From: Shouchella xiaoxiensis
Lineage (GTDB): Bacteria; Bacillota; Bacilli; Bacillales; Bacillaceae_D
Length of the DNA stretch: 64,000 nucleotides
NCBI RefSeq assembly: GCF_016907895.1
Contig: NZ_JAFBCV010000009.1
Span: forward strand, 1 to 64,000
Reading direction: 5' to 3'
Shown one piece after another: positions 16,968 through 25,009 of the stretch; the first letter of the stretch is position 1; every line of letters starts with the position of its first letter. The notes below the pieces were generated by a model. The model was not told the origin of the DNA. It did no database searches and was given only the letters and a program-made list of their open reading frames with translations. Made by a program: the position numbers and the translations under genes.

Positions 16968-18731
16968 ATGAGCTATCAAGAAAGAAGTATTAAAGACATT
17001 ATAAAAATGATTGGTCGTAATGAAGTATATCTACCCGCTATACAACGTAAATTTATATGGAAACATGAACAAATTGAGAGATTATTTGACTCGATCATGC
17101 GAGGTTATCCAATAGGAACATTTTTGTTTTGGTACATAAGTGGCGAAAAGAAGAATAATTATACATTCTATAAATTTTTGCAAAATTACCACGAAAGAGG
17201 TGGCAGGAACGAAGTTGCACCTAACCCCCAGTTAAAAGATGAAATTATTGGTGTCTTAGATGGTCAACAAAGATTAAGTTCAATGTACATAGCTCTTCAA
17301 GGCTCTTATGCATATAAGAAAGCATATGCAAGGTGGGACAACGATAATGCTTTTCCGAAAAGATATCTATATATAAATCTAATGAAGAATATGGATAGTG
17401 ATGGTGAACATAGTGATGATTTGATGTATCAATTTAAATTCCTTACTGAACAAGAAGCTAAATTAATAAGTAAGGACAAATTATGGTTTAAGATAAAAAA
17501 TGTATTAACTTGGGGTGATGACCCAGAAATTGATGATTATTACGATAAGGTAATTGATAATCAAGTTAATAACAATGAACTTATTATGGCAATCAAAAGT
17601 AAAAAATCACAGATAAAGAGTACTTTACGAAAATTACATATGAAAATTGTCTTAGAAAAATTGATAAACGATTTCAAATTGGAAAACCAAGATTTAGATG
17701 AGGTTTTGGATATATTTGTAAGAGTTAATAGTGGTGGCACAGTTCTATCAAAGTCGGATCTCTTGTTTTCAACTATTGTTGCAAACTGGGAAGAAGCAAG
17801 AGATGAGATTGAAGACTTCTTAATTATGCTCAACAACAAAGGGGATGGATTCAAGTTAGACAATGATTTTATTATGCGATCGTGTTTAGTTTTAACAGAT
17901 TGCCCGGTACTATTTAGTGTTAAGAATTTTAGAAGGGACAACATTACTAGAATAAGAACTGAATGGCCTAAAATTAAAGAAGCTCTTTCACTTACTATAG
18001 ATTTAATTGTTAAGTTCGGTTTTAGCGGAGATAATTTAACATCACACAATGCATTAGTACCTATAGCGTATTTTATTTTAAAGGGTGGCAATGTTGAAGG
18101 TTCGGAAAAAGAAATACAAAAGTACCTCATAAACTCGCTACTCATGCAAATTTATGGAGGTCAGGGAGATCAAGTATTAACAAGTATTAGAGATGAGTTA
18201 AGAGAAGTGAGTGGTGACTTGCACACTCTTAAGTATAAAAACTTCCCGCTAAAAGAACTGTTGGAGCTTAAGTTACCTGGAAATAAATCATTAAAAATGT
18301 CCAACGAGGATCTAGATGAGATTTTAGAATATAAAAAAAGTGCATACACTTTTATGGTTTTATCACTGCTGTATCCTAATCTAAGGTATGATCAGATTAG
18401 TTTCCATCAAGATCACATTCACCCTTCTAGTTTTTTTACTGATTCAAAGTTAAAAAAGTATCACATACCAAATGAAAAATGGGATGAATGGAAGGATTAT
18501 AAAGACACACTTCCAAATCTTCAAATGATGGAAGGAAAAGAAAACATCAGCAAAAGTAAAAAGCCGGTTAAAAAGTGGTTAGAAGAAAATACTAAATTAG
18601 GTGACAAAATCAAGTATCGGAGTGACAATTACATACCAATGGACGCAGACTTAGATTTTTTTGAATTCGAAGCATTTTATGAAAGTCGAAAGAAACTATT
18701 AAAAAAAGAGTTGTCGAATATTTTACTCTAG
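16968..18731 (+). CDS. DUF262/DUF1524 protein, GmrSD-like type IV restriction enzyme
   Basis: A 587-residue protein. The N-terminal DUF262 (GmrS-like) domain has the ParB-type motif LPAIQRKFIWK, then YPIGTFLFW and VLDGQQRLSSMY. The C-terminal part carries a DUF1524/HNH-like motif, QDHIHPSSFF followed by NLQMMEGKENISKSKKP. Such proteins use NTPs to cut DNA with modified bases (the GmrSD type IV system) or otherwise act in phage defence. I choose ATG 16968 because AGGAGG lies 5-7 bases upstream; a longer frame from 16860 lacks a ribosome binding site. It stands alone in the island, between an IS zone and a decayed zone. The family is well supported; the substrate is unknown. Confidence 0.8.
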   Translation: MSYQERSIKDIIKMIGRNEVYLPAIQRKFIWKHEQIERLFDSIMRGYPIGTFLFWYISGEKKNNYTFYKFLQNYHERGGRNEVAPNPQLKDEIIGVLDGQQRLSSMYIALQGSYAYKKAYARWDNDNAFPKRYLYINLMKNMDSDGEHSDDLMYQFKFLTEQEAKLISKDKLWFKIKNVLTWGDDPEIDDYYDKVIDNQVNNNELIMAIKSKKSQIKSTLRKLHMKIVLEKLINDFKLENQDLDEVLDIFVRVNSGGTVLSKSDLLFSTIVANWEEARDEIEDFLIMLNNKGDGFKLDNDFIMRSCLVLTDCPVLFSVKNFRRDNITRIRTEWPKIKEALSLTIDLIVKFGFSGDNLTSHNALVPIAYFILKGGNVEGSEKEIQKYLINSLLMQIYGGQGDQVLTSIRDELREVSGDLHTLKYKNFPLKELLELKLPGNKSLKMSNEDLDEILEYKKSAYTFMVLSLLYPNLRYDQISFHQDHIHPSSFFTDSKLKKYHIPNEKWDEWKDYKDTLPNLQMMEGKENISKSKKPVKKWLEENTKLGDKIKYRSDNYIPMDADLDFFEFEAFYESRKKLLKKELSNILL

Positions 18732-18972
18732 TTATTTACTAACGTTTATTGAAAAAATACAAAAAGTTTTAGTCAGAAAAATTCACTCCAAAATCGTGCT
18801 ATAAATCGTCCAATGGAGCAACAGGTAAAGTGACAAAGAATCGATTTTCCATCATGGAAATTATATTGCCAGAGCTAAGTTCTTGAAGATGATTTTCCAC
18901 TGAATTTAATTTATGTTTAGGTACCGTACATAAATTAATATTAACGGAAAAATTGGGTCTAAATTGGACTAG

Positions 18973-19187
18973 TTAACACCATTAATTATTGGCATAAAAT
19001 TTGTTATTAGCATTGCTATTGCTATAGTAGAAATATTTAACACGGCTGAATTTTTTCTTATTATAGTAGTCTCTCTATCTGTTTTTCCTATTCTCTTAAC
19101 AGTTTTTATTACTAAAACATTTATCCGGTAATTAAAAGTAAATATGTAAAAGAAGCCAACTTATGAATTGAGTTGGCTTCTTTTTTT
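18973..19187 (+). repeat. Second copy of the 7.36-7.57 kb segment
   Basis: The DNA is clearly similar to 7363-7570 over its whole length: it encodes LTPLIIGIKFVISIAIA and FNTAEFFLIIVVSLSVFPIL, followed by the same terminator. Here the coding part is cut earlier by a stop. The similarity runs on into the glycosidase remnant on the other side. Confidence 0.75.
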
Positions 19188-19409
19188 AAAAACCCATTCT
19201 ACAAATAGCTGAAGAAAATAAAGGTGCTAGATTTTGAAATGCCTTTTACAATGAATACTCTTTATTGTTCTAGTAGTATGCTTGATTATAATAAACGAAC
19301 TATTCTAAACTTAATGACGTCATATCTACCGTAAAAAAGATACGGTAATAAGAATTATACTTAAAATGTGCTAACAAGTCTCTGTTACTCAAAACTTTCA
19401 ATTAGAGGT

Positions 19410-19437
19410 TGCTACTCTGTAGTAACCTCTTTTATTT
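19410..19437 (+). terminator. Orphan terminator-like hairpin
   Basis: AGAGGTT-CTAC pairs with GTAG-AACCTCT, followed by TTTATTT. There is no gene directly before it, so it may mark the end of a lost gene. Confidence 0.5.
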
Positions 19438-19744
19438 GTGTGATAATTTCTAAAATGTCATTATCAGAATGGAAATTATAGCTATCGACTTTCATTGATA
19501 ATAACTAATTAAAGTTTTGAATTTATATTTTGGTTTGTTGCCATGGATGAAGTGAGTCGAACATGTTCAGAAAATATATTAATTCAGTACCAAATATTGT
19601 TTTATAAAAAGGCTTTGTTATGAAAAATAGAGGGAGATTAGGAGGAGTGGCCTAATATCCGTTTTTACAAGTTTTATAAGCACATATTATAAAAGAGAAG
19701 TGTAAAAGTTTTAACAATTAAGCTTTTACAAGAAAGGAGAGGCA

Positions 19745-20200
19745 ATGTATAGAGATGAATTAAGTATAAACTTTGTATCAATAAAACTTGTTAAAGAAGA
19801 AGCTATCTCAATGAATCGTCCTAAAACAGTAAGTTCGCCAGACGATGTTTATAGTGTATTAGAAAGCATCTTTAAAGACGCTGATAGAGAGAAATTTGTT
19901 GTGATGTCACTAGATTCTAAAAACAATGTTAACAGCATTAACGTATGCCATGTAGGCACGGTTAATTCAAGTGTTATTCATGTTAGAGAAGTATTTAAGC
20001 CGGTTATTTTAAGTAATGGGGTGTCATTCATAGTAGCCCACAATCATCCATCAGGAGACACAGAACCAAGCAAAGAAGATATAGCAGTAACAAAAAGGTT
20101 GCAACAAGCAGCAGACATTTTTGGTATATATTTATTGGACCATCTCATTATTGGAGATGGGTCTTTTTTGTCGATGAAAGAGAAAAGGTATATGGGGTGA
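19745..20200 (+). CDS. radC: RadC-like JAB-domain protein
   Basis: A 151-residue protein with the RadC JAMM metal motif in AHNHPSGDTEPSKED (H99, H101, D109-type ligands) and flanking FKPVILSNGVSFIVAHN and LDHLIIGDGSFLSMKEKRY. It lacks the N-terminal helix-hairpin-helix of housekeeping RadC, as is usual for copies on mobile elements. The ATG follows AAGGAGAGG. Biochemical function of the family is unsettled; a metal-dependent peptidase-like or DNA-related role has been proposed. The next gene starts 7 bases later. Confidence 0.85.
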   Translation: MYRDELSINFVSIKLVKEEAISMNRPKTVSSPDDVYSVLESIFKDADREKFVVMSLDSKNNVNSINVCHVGTVNSSVIHVREVFKPVILSNGVSFIVAHNHPSGDTEPSKEDIAVTKRLQQAADIFGIYLLDHLIIGDGSFLSMKEKRYMG

Positions 20201-20206
20201 GAAAGA

Positions 20207-20500
20207 ATGTATTTTGGATCAGAACAATTTTGCATTTTCATGAAAAATGAATTTGATACGGATATAGATGAGGATGGGGTTGGAGAGGAAACAGTTTATC
20301 TTGAGAAAGAAGAGCTGTCTTTTGAAAGCATATGCACTCTTAATTTACCGAACGAGATTCGAGTTGACTACTGTAGCATTGTCAAAGATGATGAAGAATG
20401 GACCATTGGTGTAGTACATGAACTGACTGAAAGTGTGCCTTTACTTTTAATTTGTGAAAAAAACGGGGATTTGATTCTGATTAAAAAATTTCTGCGATAG
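20207..20500 (+). CDS. Small acidic protein, unknown
   Basis: A 97-residue protein with an acidic N-terminal half (DTDIDEDGVGEETVYLEKEELS) and a hydrophobic beta-rich C-terminal half (VPLLLICEKNGDLILIKKFLR). It begins 7 bases after the radC stop, so it is in the same operon, with GAAAG as a weak ribosome binding site. No family was recognised. Confidence 0.6.
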   Translation: MYFGSEQFCIFMKNEFDTDIDEDGVGEETVYLEKEELSFESICTLNLPNEIRVDYCSIVKDDEEWTIGVVHELTESVPLLLICEKNGDLILIKKFLR

Positions 20501-20582
20501 CTTATTGTTTATCATATAGCTTTCTTTTTAGTAAAATATACCCTTAGTGTTTACTAAATTTGAATTAGATAGGGGTAATAAT

Positions 20583-21506
20583 ATGGAAACGCATTCTATG
20601 TATAGCATTGTCAGAGATCTGTATAATTTGAAAGGGAATCAATTAGAAAACAAAGAGAAAACTGTTAAAAAGAAATTTAAATCAATTATGTCAACATTAT
20701 TAATTGATGCTAACATCTTTAAGAATAGTAAGGGACATTTTGCTTTTACTGATGAAGGTAGAGATCATCTTATTTCAATACTAAATTTTTATGATAGAAA
20801 AAAAGAAGAATTTATTAGTCCTTGGGATACTGAAGGTATTGATTTAGACGAATTAAAAGACCTAATTGATATAACAGAAAATCTTCTAAAAGCACAATTA
20901 GATGGTAAAATATTAAAAGACAACTTGGTTTCCCTGCATATGAATCTGAACTATACCATGAAGAAAACGATTTCTAATATCCAAAATGACTTTGAATCAA
21001 TAATCATAAACGAAGCTCATAACTTGCTAAGAATTGATTCAACAGCATTTTTTAATCAAGAAGATAAAGAAAAGATGTTAAATTTGTACAGGATATTGCT
21101 AAGACAAACGAACAACAATTGGATTAATCTAATTCAATATGTGAGTGAAGAGAGATTAATAGAAACAAGTAATGGCCTTACCTCTCTTAAAGATCATTTT
21201 CAAGACAAATTAGTTATTGATAAAGATATATATTCCGAGATTGAGTCTATGAAACAGGAAGACCAAACGAGTGAATTTGAGCAAATGCAAGGAACATTTA
21301 CAGACCATGTAGATCTAGAAACAATAAAGAAAGAGTTTAACGACCTTAAACAAGTAGAAGAAACAAAACATCTAAAGTTATCGACAATAGATGATAATGC
21401 TCCTTCCCCTTATAAGCCAATTGAGGAGATACTAGATGGATCTGTCCAGACATTGATTAGAGATGGGTTATGGAGTAGTGCTGAAGACTTAATAAAAATA
21501 AAATAA
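20583..21506 (+). CDS. Helical protein of unknown function
   Basis: A 307-residue mainly helical protein. The N-terminal 70 residues (MYSIVRDLYNLKGN, VKKKFKSIMSTLLIDANIF) could form a winged-helix DNA-binding domain; the rest is acidic and coiled. ATG 20583 is preferred over the GTG at 20547 because AGGGG lies about 8 bases upstream. It ends in a good terminator at 21521. No family was recognised. Confidence 0.6.
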   Translation: METHSMYSIVRDLYNLKGNQLENKEKTVKKKFKSIMSTLLIDANIFKNSKGHFAFTDEGRDHLISILNFYDRKKEEFISPWDTEGIDLDELKDLIDITENLLKAQLDGKILKDNLVSLHMNLNYTMKKTISNIQNDFESIIINEAHNLLRIDSTAFFNQEDKEKMLNLYRILLRQTNNNWINLIQYVSEERLIETSNGLTSLKDHFQDKLVIDKDIYSEIESMKQEDQTSEFEQMQGTFTDHVDLETIKKEFNDLKQVEETKHLKLSTIDDNAPSPYKPIEEILDGSVQTLIRDGLWSSAEDLIKIK

Positions 21507-21520
21507 TAGACCGGTTAAGA

Positions 21521-21549
21521 AAACTCTATTTTGTATAGAGTTTTTTTTT
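21521..21549 (+). terminator. Terminator after the 20583 gene
   Basis: AAACTCTAT and ATAGAGTTT form a perfect stem followed by a long T-run. Confidence 0.85.
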
Positions 21550-21666
21550 GATTTAAGAACGATTTAGGGGGATTCAAGATTTTTTTCTGTCCCCCCTAAC
21601 TACTTAAAAAAAGCCATTGTAAAGTAAGGGTGTAATTAAATATTAAATGAAGGCAGGTTGAAAAGA

Positions 21667-22011
21667 ATGGAAAATCTAATTATCAAAAGAGTAAAGCCTA
21701 AATTTTTAACAGTGGGTAGTCATAACGTCACTATTGAAAGCATTAAAGAAGGAAAAAGTGTTGTCATCAATAATGAACAATGTCCAACAATCTTAGTTAC
21801 TTTTGTAGACGGTGACAAGAAGTTCACTCAACAAATTCCAATCAATTCAAACGGGCATTCATTGTTAGATATGCTTTTGTCATCAGCGTTAAAAGATGAT
21901 GCTGTTGAAGAGGAATTGGACTTAAAAGTATTGATTGGAAAAGAAGTCGGAATTTCAATTGGACTAAGAAAAGGATACTCCAATGTAACTAGCTTTTATG
22001 AAGTCCATTAA
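21667..22011 (+). CDS. Small protein, possibly ssDNA-binding-like
   Basis: A 114-residue protein rich in beta-type residues. The end, LKVLIGKEVGISIGLRKGYSNVTSFY, resembles the OB-like small proteins encoded next to primase/helicase genes in phages and islands (DUF669-like), but this is a by-eye impression. I start at ATG 21667; an in-frame TTG at 21658 is too close to the AAGGCAGG ribosome binding site. It lies upstream of the DUF927 gene, separated by a perfect hairpin. Confidence 0.5.
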   Translation: MENLIIKRVKPKFLTVGSHNVTIESIKEGKSVVINNEQCPTILVTFVDGDKKFTQQIPINSNGHSLLDMLLSSALKDDAVEEELDLKVLIGKEVGISIGLRKGYSNVTSFYEVH

Positions 22012-22031
22012 AACACAAATTCTAAAGCTTG

Positions 22032-22064
22032 GCTTGAATTCATTGTTTCAAAATGAATTCAAGC
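22032..22064. repeat. Perfect 13-base inverted repeat before the DUF927 gene
   Basis: GCTTGAATTCATT (22032-22044) and AATGAATTCAAGC (22052-22064) flank a 7-base loop, with AAGCTTGG repeated directly on both outer sides. It has no T-run, so an operator or replication-type hairpin is more likely than a terminator. Confidence 0.6.
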
Positions 22065-22131
22065 TTGGCAACACAAGTCATACAGTTTCTAATTTATAAA
22101 TTGCCAATACAAACAAGAAAAGGGGATTTTT

Positions 22132-23895
22132 ATGAAGAATTTAGATTTAAACAATTTCCAAGTTAATGATGAAGGTATCTTTAAAATAGTTGAGAGTAAA
22201 GGCGAAACCAATTTAAAAAGGATAGCAAATCCGGCTTACGTGGAAGAAGTTGTAAGGGATATTGAAAAAGATACAGTTTCACTGAGTATTAGGTATTTCA
22301 ATTATGGGGATTGGAAGTCGCATCAATTTGATCAAGGGAAGCTTTCAAGAAACCATCTAGAAATATTCATGAATCGCGGGTTAGACATTAGCAATACGTC
22401 ACAAGATGATGTGTTTAACTGTTTGTTGCAATCGGCACAAGAAGCTAAAATTAGACATTCTCACTCTAATTTAGGATGGATAGATGTTCAGGGTAAACCA
22501 ATGTACCGACTAAAAAATATAATTACGTCCGAAGACTTAATCTCTAATTATACCGGTGATATAAATTTAGAGCCAAGGGGCTCACTAGAAGATTGGTCAG
22601 CCGCTATTAAAAGTCATGTGGAAGGGCATGCTCCACTAGAACTCGCGCTGTCCATGGGCTTCGCGGCATCATTAGTGGGCTGGTATGGCATAGATAATGC
22701 AGAAAAACTTGATTCGATCTTGTTTCATCTAGTCGGTAATAGTTCAATGGGTAAGTCTACAGCTGCATCATTAGCTGTCTCTCCTTTTGCAAGACCAAGT
22801 AATGATGGATTAATTAAGAGCTTTAATGGGACTCCAAATGCGTTAGAACATTTTTTTTCAGGAAATTACGGAGTGCCACTTGTCCTCGATGAAACATCTA
22901 TGCACTCAATGACTACACGTCAGCTTTCTACCTTTATTTACAAGATAGCTGAAAATCGGGGGAAAGGTCGGTTAACAAAAGAGGCTAAATCGAGGGAGAT
23001 TTCAACTTGGGCCACTTTAGTTCTTATGACTGGTGAAGGTTCCCTTCTGAATGAAACAAAAGCGCATGTGGGACTTCAGGTTAGGCTTTTTGAGTTAACT
23101 AATATCGAATGGACAAAATCTGCTCAACACGCGGAAGTATTGAATGCCAGTATTCAGAGAAATTATGGTACAGCAGGACCAATTTTTATAAAGCACTTGC
23201 TTTGTCTTGGCAAAGATAGAATTAATGAGAAGTATCTCGAATGTAAAGCTGATTTAATGGAATCTCTACCTCATTCAAAATACAGAGACCGTATCGCAAA
23301 CAAATTTGCTTTTATCTTGTTAGCAACGAAGTTGGCTAATGAGTCCCTTGATTTATCTTTGTCAACTGACCACGTAAAAACGTTACTTGTACAGCAGGAA
23401 GAAGATTCTCTGATGAGAAGGGATTTAGCCAAGCTATTCCATCATAAATTGAAGGCGAAAATCATTGAATACATTGGCCATTTTAAGATCAACAATTCTA
23501 GACCAGCTTCACATAAGGATATTTATGGAAAAATTACTACCAAAGGGGATGATGTACACGTTTACCTGCTTGAATCAGCTTACAAAAAGATTGCTCAAGA
23601 GTTGAGGATTACGAATACTGACGTGCTTTTGAATGAACTGAAAAGTAATAGCTATTTAAAGCACGACCAGAATAAGAGAAAAATTCGAACGAGTATCGAT
23701 GGGAGTAACGTATATACGATTTGCGTGCATTATGATCATGACTTTTTATCTGAGTTTATCCCTAGTTATGATTTAGATGGCTTCTCTATCGGTAGTGCAA
23801 AAGCAAATGGAAGTGAATTACGCAAGCCAAAGGATCGACCAAGAATTAATGACGAGAAGCCAGCAATGAAACCAGAGGATCTGTTCAATGAATAA
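22132..23895 (+). CDS. DUF927-family ATPase (helicase/primase-like)
   Basis: A 587-residue protein of the DUF927 group found in phages and integrative elements. The P-loop VGNSSMGKST is at residues 201-210; LVLDETSM near 250 is a plausible Walker B, and VLMTGEGSLL near 300 a sensor-like strand. DUF927 proteins are thought to be RecA/AAA-fold ATPases acting in element replication. The start follows AAAAGGGG. The 3' end overlaps the tyrosine recombinase gene by 8 bases, suggesting coupled translation and a joint role in maintaining or mobilising the element. Confidence 0.8.
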   Translation: MKNLDLNNFQVNDEGIFKIVESKGETNLKRIANPAYVEEVVRDIEKDTVSLSIRYFNYGDWKSHQFDQGKLSRNHLEIFMNRGLDISNTSQDDVFNCLLQSAQEAKIRHSHSNLGWIDVQGKPMYRLKNIITSEDLISNYTGDINLEPRGSLEDWSAAIKSHVEGHAPLELALSMGFAASLVGWYGIDNAEKLDSILFHLVGNSSMGKSTAASLAVSPFARPSNDGLIKSFNGTPNALEHFFSGNYGVPLVLDETSMHSMTTRQLSTFIYKIAENRGKGRLTKEAKSREISTWATLVLMTGEGSLLNETKAHVGLQVRLFELTNIEWTKSAQHAEVLNASIQRNYGTAGPIFIKHLLCLGKDRINEKYLECKADLMESLPHSKYRDRIANKFAFILLATKLANESLDLSLSTDHVKTLLVQQEEDSLMRRDLAKLFHHKLKAKIIEYIGHFKINNSRPASHKDIYGKITTKGDDVHVYLLESAYKKIAQELRITNTDVLLNELKSNSYLKHDQNKRKIRTSIDGSNVYTICVHYDHDFLSEFIPSYDLDGFSIGSAKANGSELRKPKDRPRINDEKPAMKPEDLFNE

Positions 23896-24766
23896 GGGTT
23901 TAATATCAATATCAGAGGCCTTTAGCTTTTACTTTAATGGCATTGTACAAAGAGGGTACAGAGAGAAAACAGTGTGTGAGTATAAGAAAGACTTAAAACA
24001 GTTTACGGACTATTTAGCTTCGCACTATCCTCATATCAGTCAAATTAATGATGTGAAAGCTGTACATTTGAATGACTATTTAGATTGGCTTATTGCTCAT
24101 AGGGGGTGTACCGCAAGCACAAGGAATCGACGTAAGAATACTCTTCGCTCTGTTTGGAAGCACCTACTAAACAGTGGTGTCGTTACTGAGAATATTGCAC
24201 TTGAATTGAAACAAGTAGAGGCAGAAAAGGTTGAACAAACTTTTTTAACTGAAGACGAAATTAATCAGCTGCTCCCTGCAATAAACTCGTCCGATGTCAG
24301 GAGAGTCGTCCTTGTTCTTTATTACACTGGAATGAGAATTTCGGAATGCATTAATCTGAGAAGAGAACATTTAAATTTTCAAGACCGGAACATGCGGATC
24401 GTTAACGGTAAAGGAGGGAAACAAAGAACGATCCCTCTAAGCAGATCCTTAAACAGCTATTTACTCAAATACGTTAGCGATAATGACATAAAAGAAAAAA
24501 TGTTCTTTACACGTTCAGGTGGGATTACTGATCGATATGTAAACAAGTGTTTGAAGCAAGCAACCGATCAGCTATGTTGGGACAAAAAAGTGACCTGCCA
24601 TACTCTTAGGCATTCTTTTGCTTCTACTTTGGTCAGCAAGAACATTAATGTTGTGACGATCCAAAAGCTACTAGGCCATGCAAACTTGCAAACGACGAGC
24701 AGCTATACCCATGTTACTCAGCAAACCGTTGAGGATGCGGTTGAGCATATCAACGCACAATTTTAA
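23888..24766 (+). CDS. Tyrosine recombinase, XerC/XerD type
   Basis: A 292-residue integrase. The N-terminal SAM-like core-binding domain (about 10-100) is followed by the catalytic domain, with R150 in GMRISE, K176-region GKGGKQR, H238 and R241 in HTLRHS, H264 in LLGHANLQTT and nucleophile Y273 in SSYTHV. All catalytic residues are present, so it should be active. It overlaps the DUF927 gene by 8 bases. It is too diverged in context to be the chromosomal dif recombinase; an element integrase or resolvase is more likely. Confidence 0.9.
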   Translation: MNKGLISISEAFSFYFNGIVQRGYREKTVCEYKKDLKQFTDYLASHYPHISQINDVKAVHLNDYLDWLIAHRGCTASTRNRRKNTLRSVWKHLLNSGVVTENIALELKQVEAEKVEQTFLTEDEINQLLPAINSSDVRRVVLVLYYTGMRISECINLRREHLNFQDRNMRIVNGKGGKQRTIPLSRSLNSYLLKYVSDNDIKEKMFFTRSGGITDRYVNKCLKQATDQLCWDKKVTCHTLRHSFASTLVSKNINVVTIQKLLGHANLQTTSSYTHVTQQTVEDAVEHINAQF

Positions 24767-24822
24767 TCTTACGAAATGCAGCATTTGTCCATTTAAGCAT
24801 TAGTCGTATTAAACGACATTAT

Positions 24823-24852
24823 TCCCTAACCCGCTTCAAGGTGGGTTAGGGA
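24823..24852 (+). terminator. GC-rich hairpin after the tyrosine recombinase
   Basis: TCCCTAACCCGC and GTGGGTTAGGGA pair around a 6-base loop. There is no T-run after it, so it may be a weak terminator or a structural site. A smaller GTCGT/ACGAC repeat lies just upstream at 24803-24817. Confidence 0.5.
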
Positions 24853-24903
24853 TCAAATCAAAATATAAATATATATTATAGATATGTAAACGGGGGATTT
24901 GAC

Positions 24904-25005
24904 ATGGAAGAGAAAGTGAATAGTGAATACGATCAACTGATTACAATACTTGCAGAAATGATTTATACCTATACAACCACGCAAAATTCAGAAGGCAAGG
25001 AGTAG
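24904..25005 (+). CDS. 33-residue ORF ahead of the serine recombinase
   Basis: ATG 24904 has the ribosome binding site CGGGGGATTTGAC, and the short acidic peptide MEEKVNSEYDQLITILAEM continues to TAG at 25005, four bases before the recombinase start. It may be a small accessory protein or a leader that couples translation of the recombinase. No family was recognised. Confidence 0.45.
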   Translation: MEEKVNSEYDQLITILAEMIYTYTTTQNSEGKE

Positions 25006-25009
25006 TGTC

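Larger units (their letters stand above)
18732..19744. other. Decayed stretch with duplicated segment
   Basis: No intact gene. It contains the second copy of the small membrane protein end (18973-19149), its terminator (19150-19187), a short piece of the glycosidase remnant (to about 19250), a TACCGTA/TACGGTA inverted repeat (19330-19350) and a hairpin (19410-19437). A short minus-strand frame around 18790-18915 reads like a broken protein that I cannot name. Confidence 0.5.
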
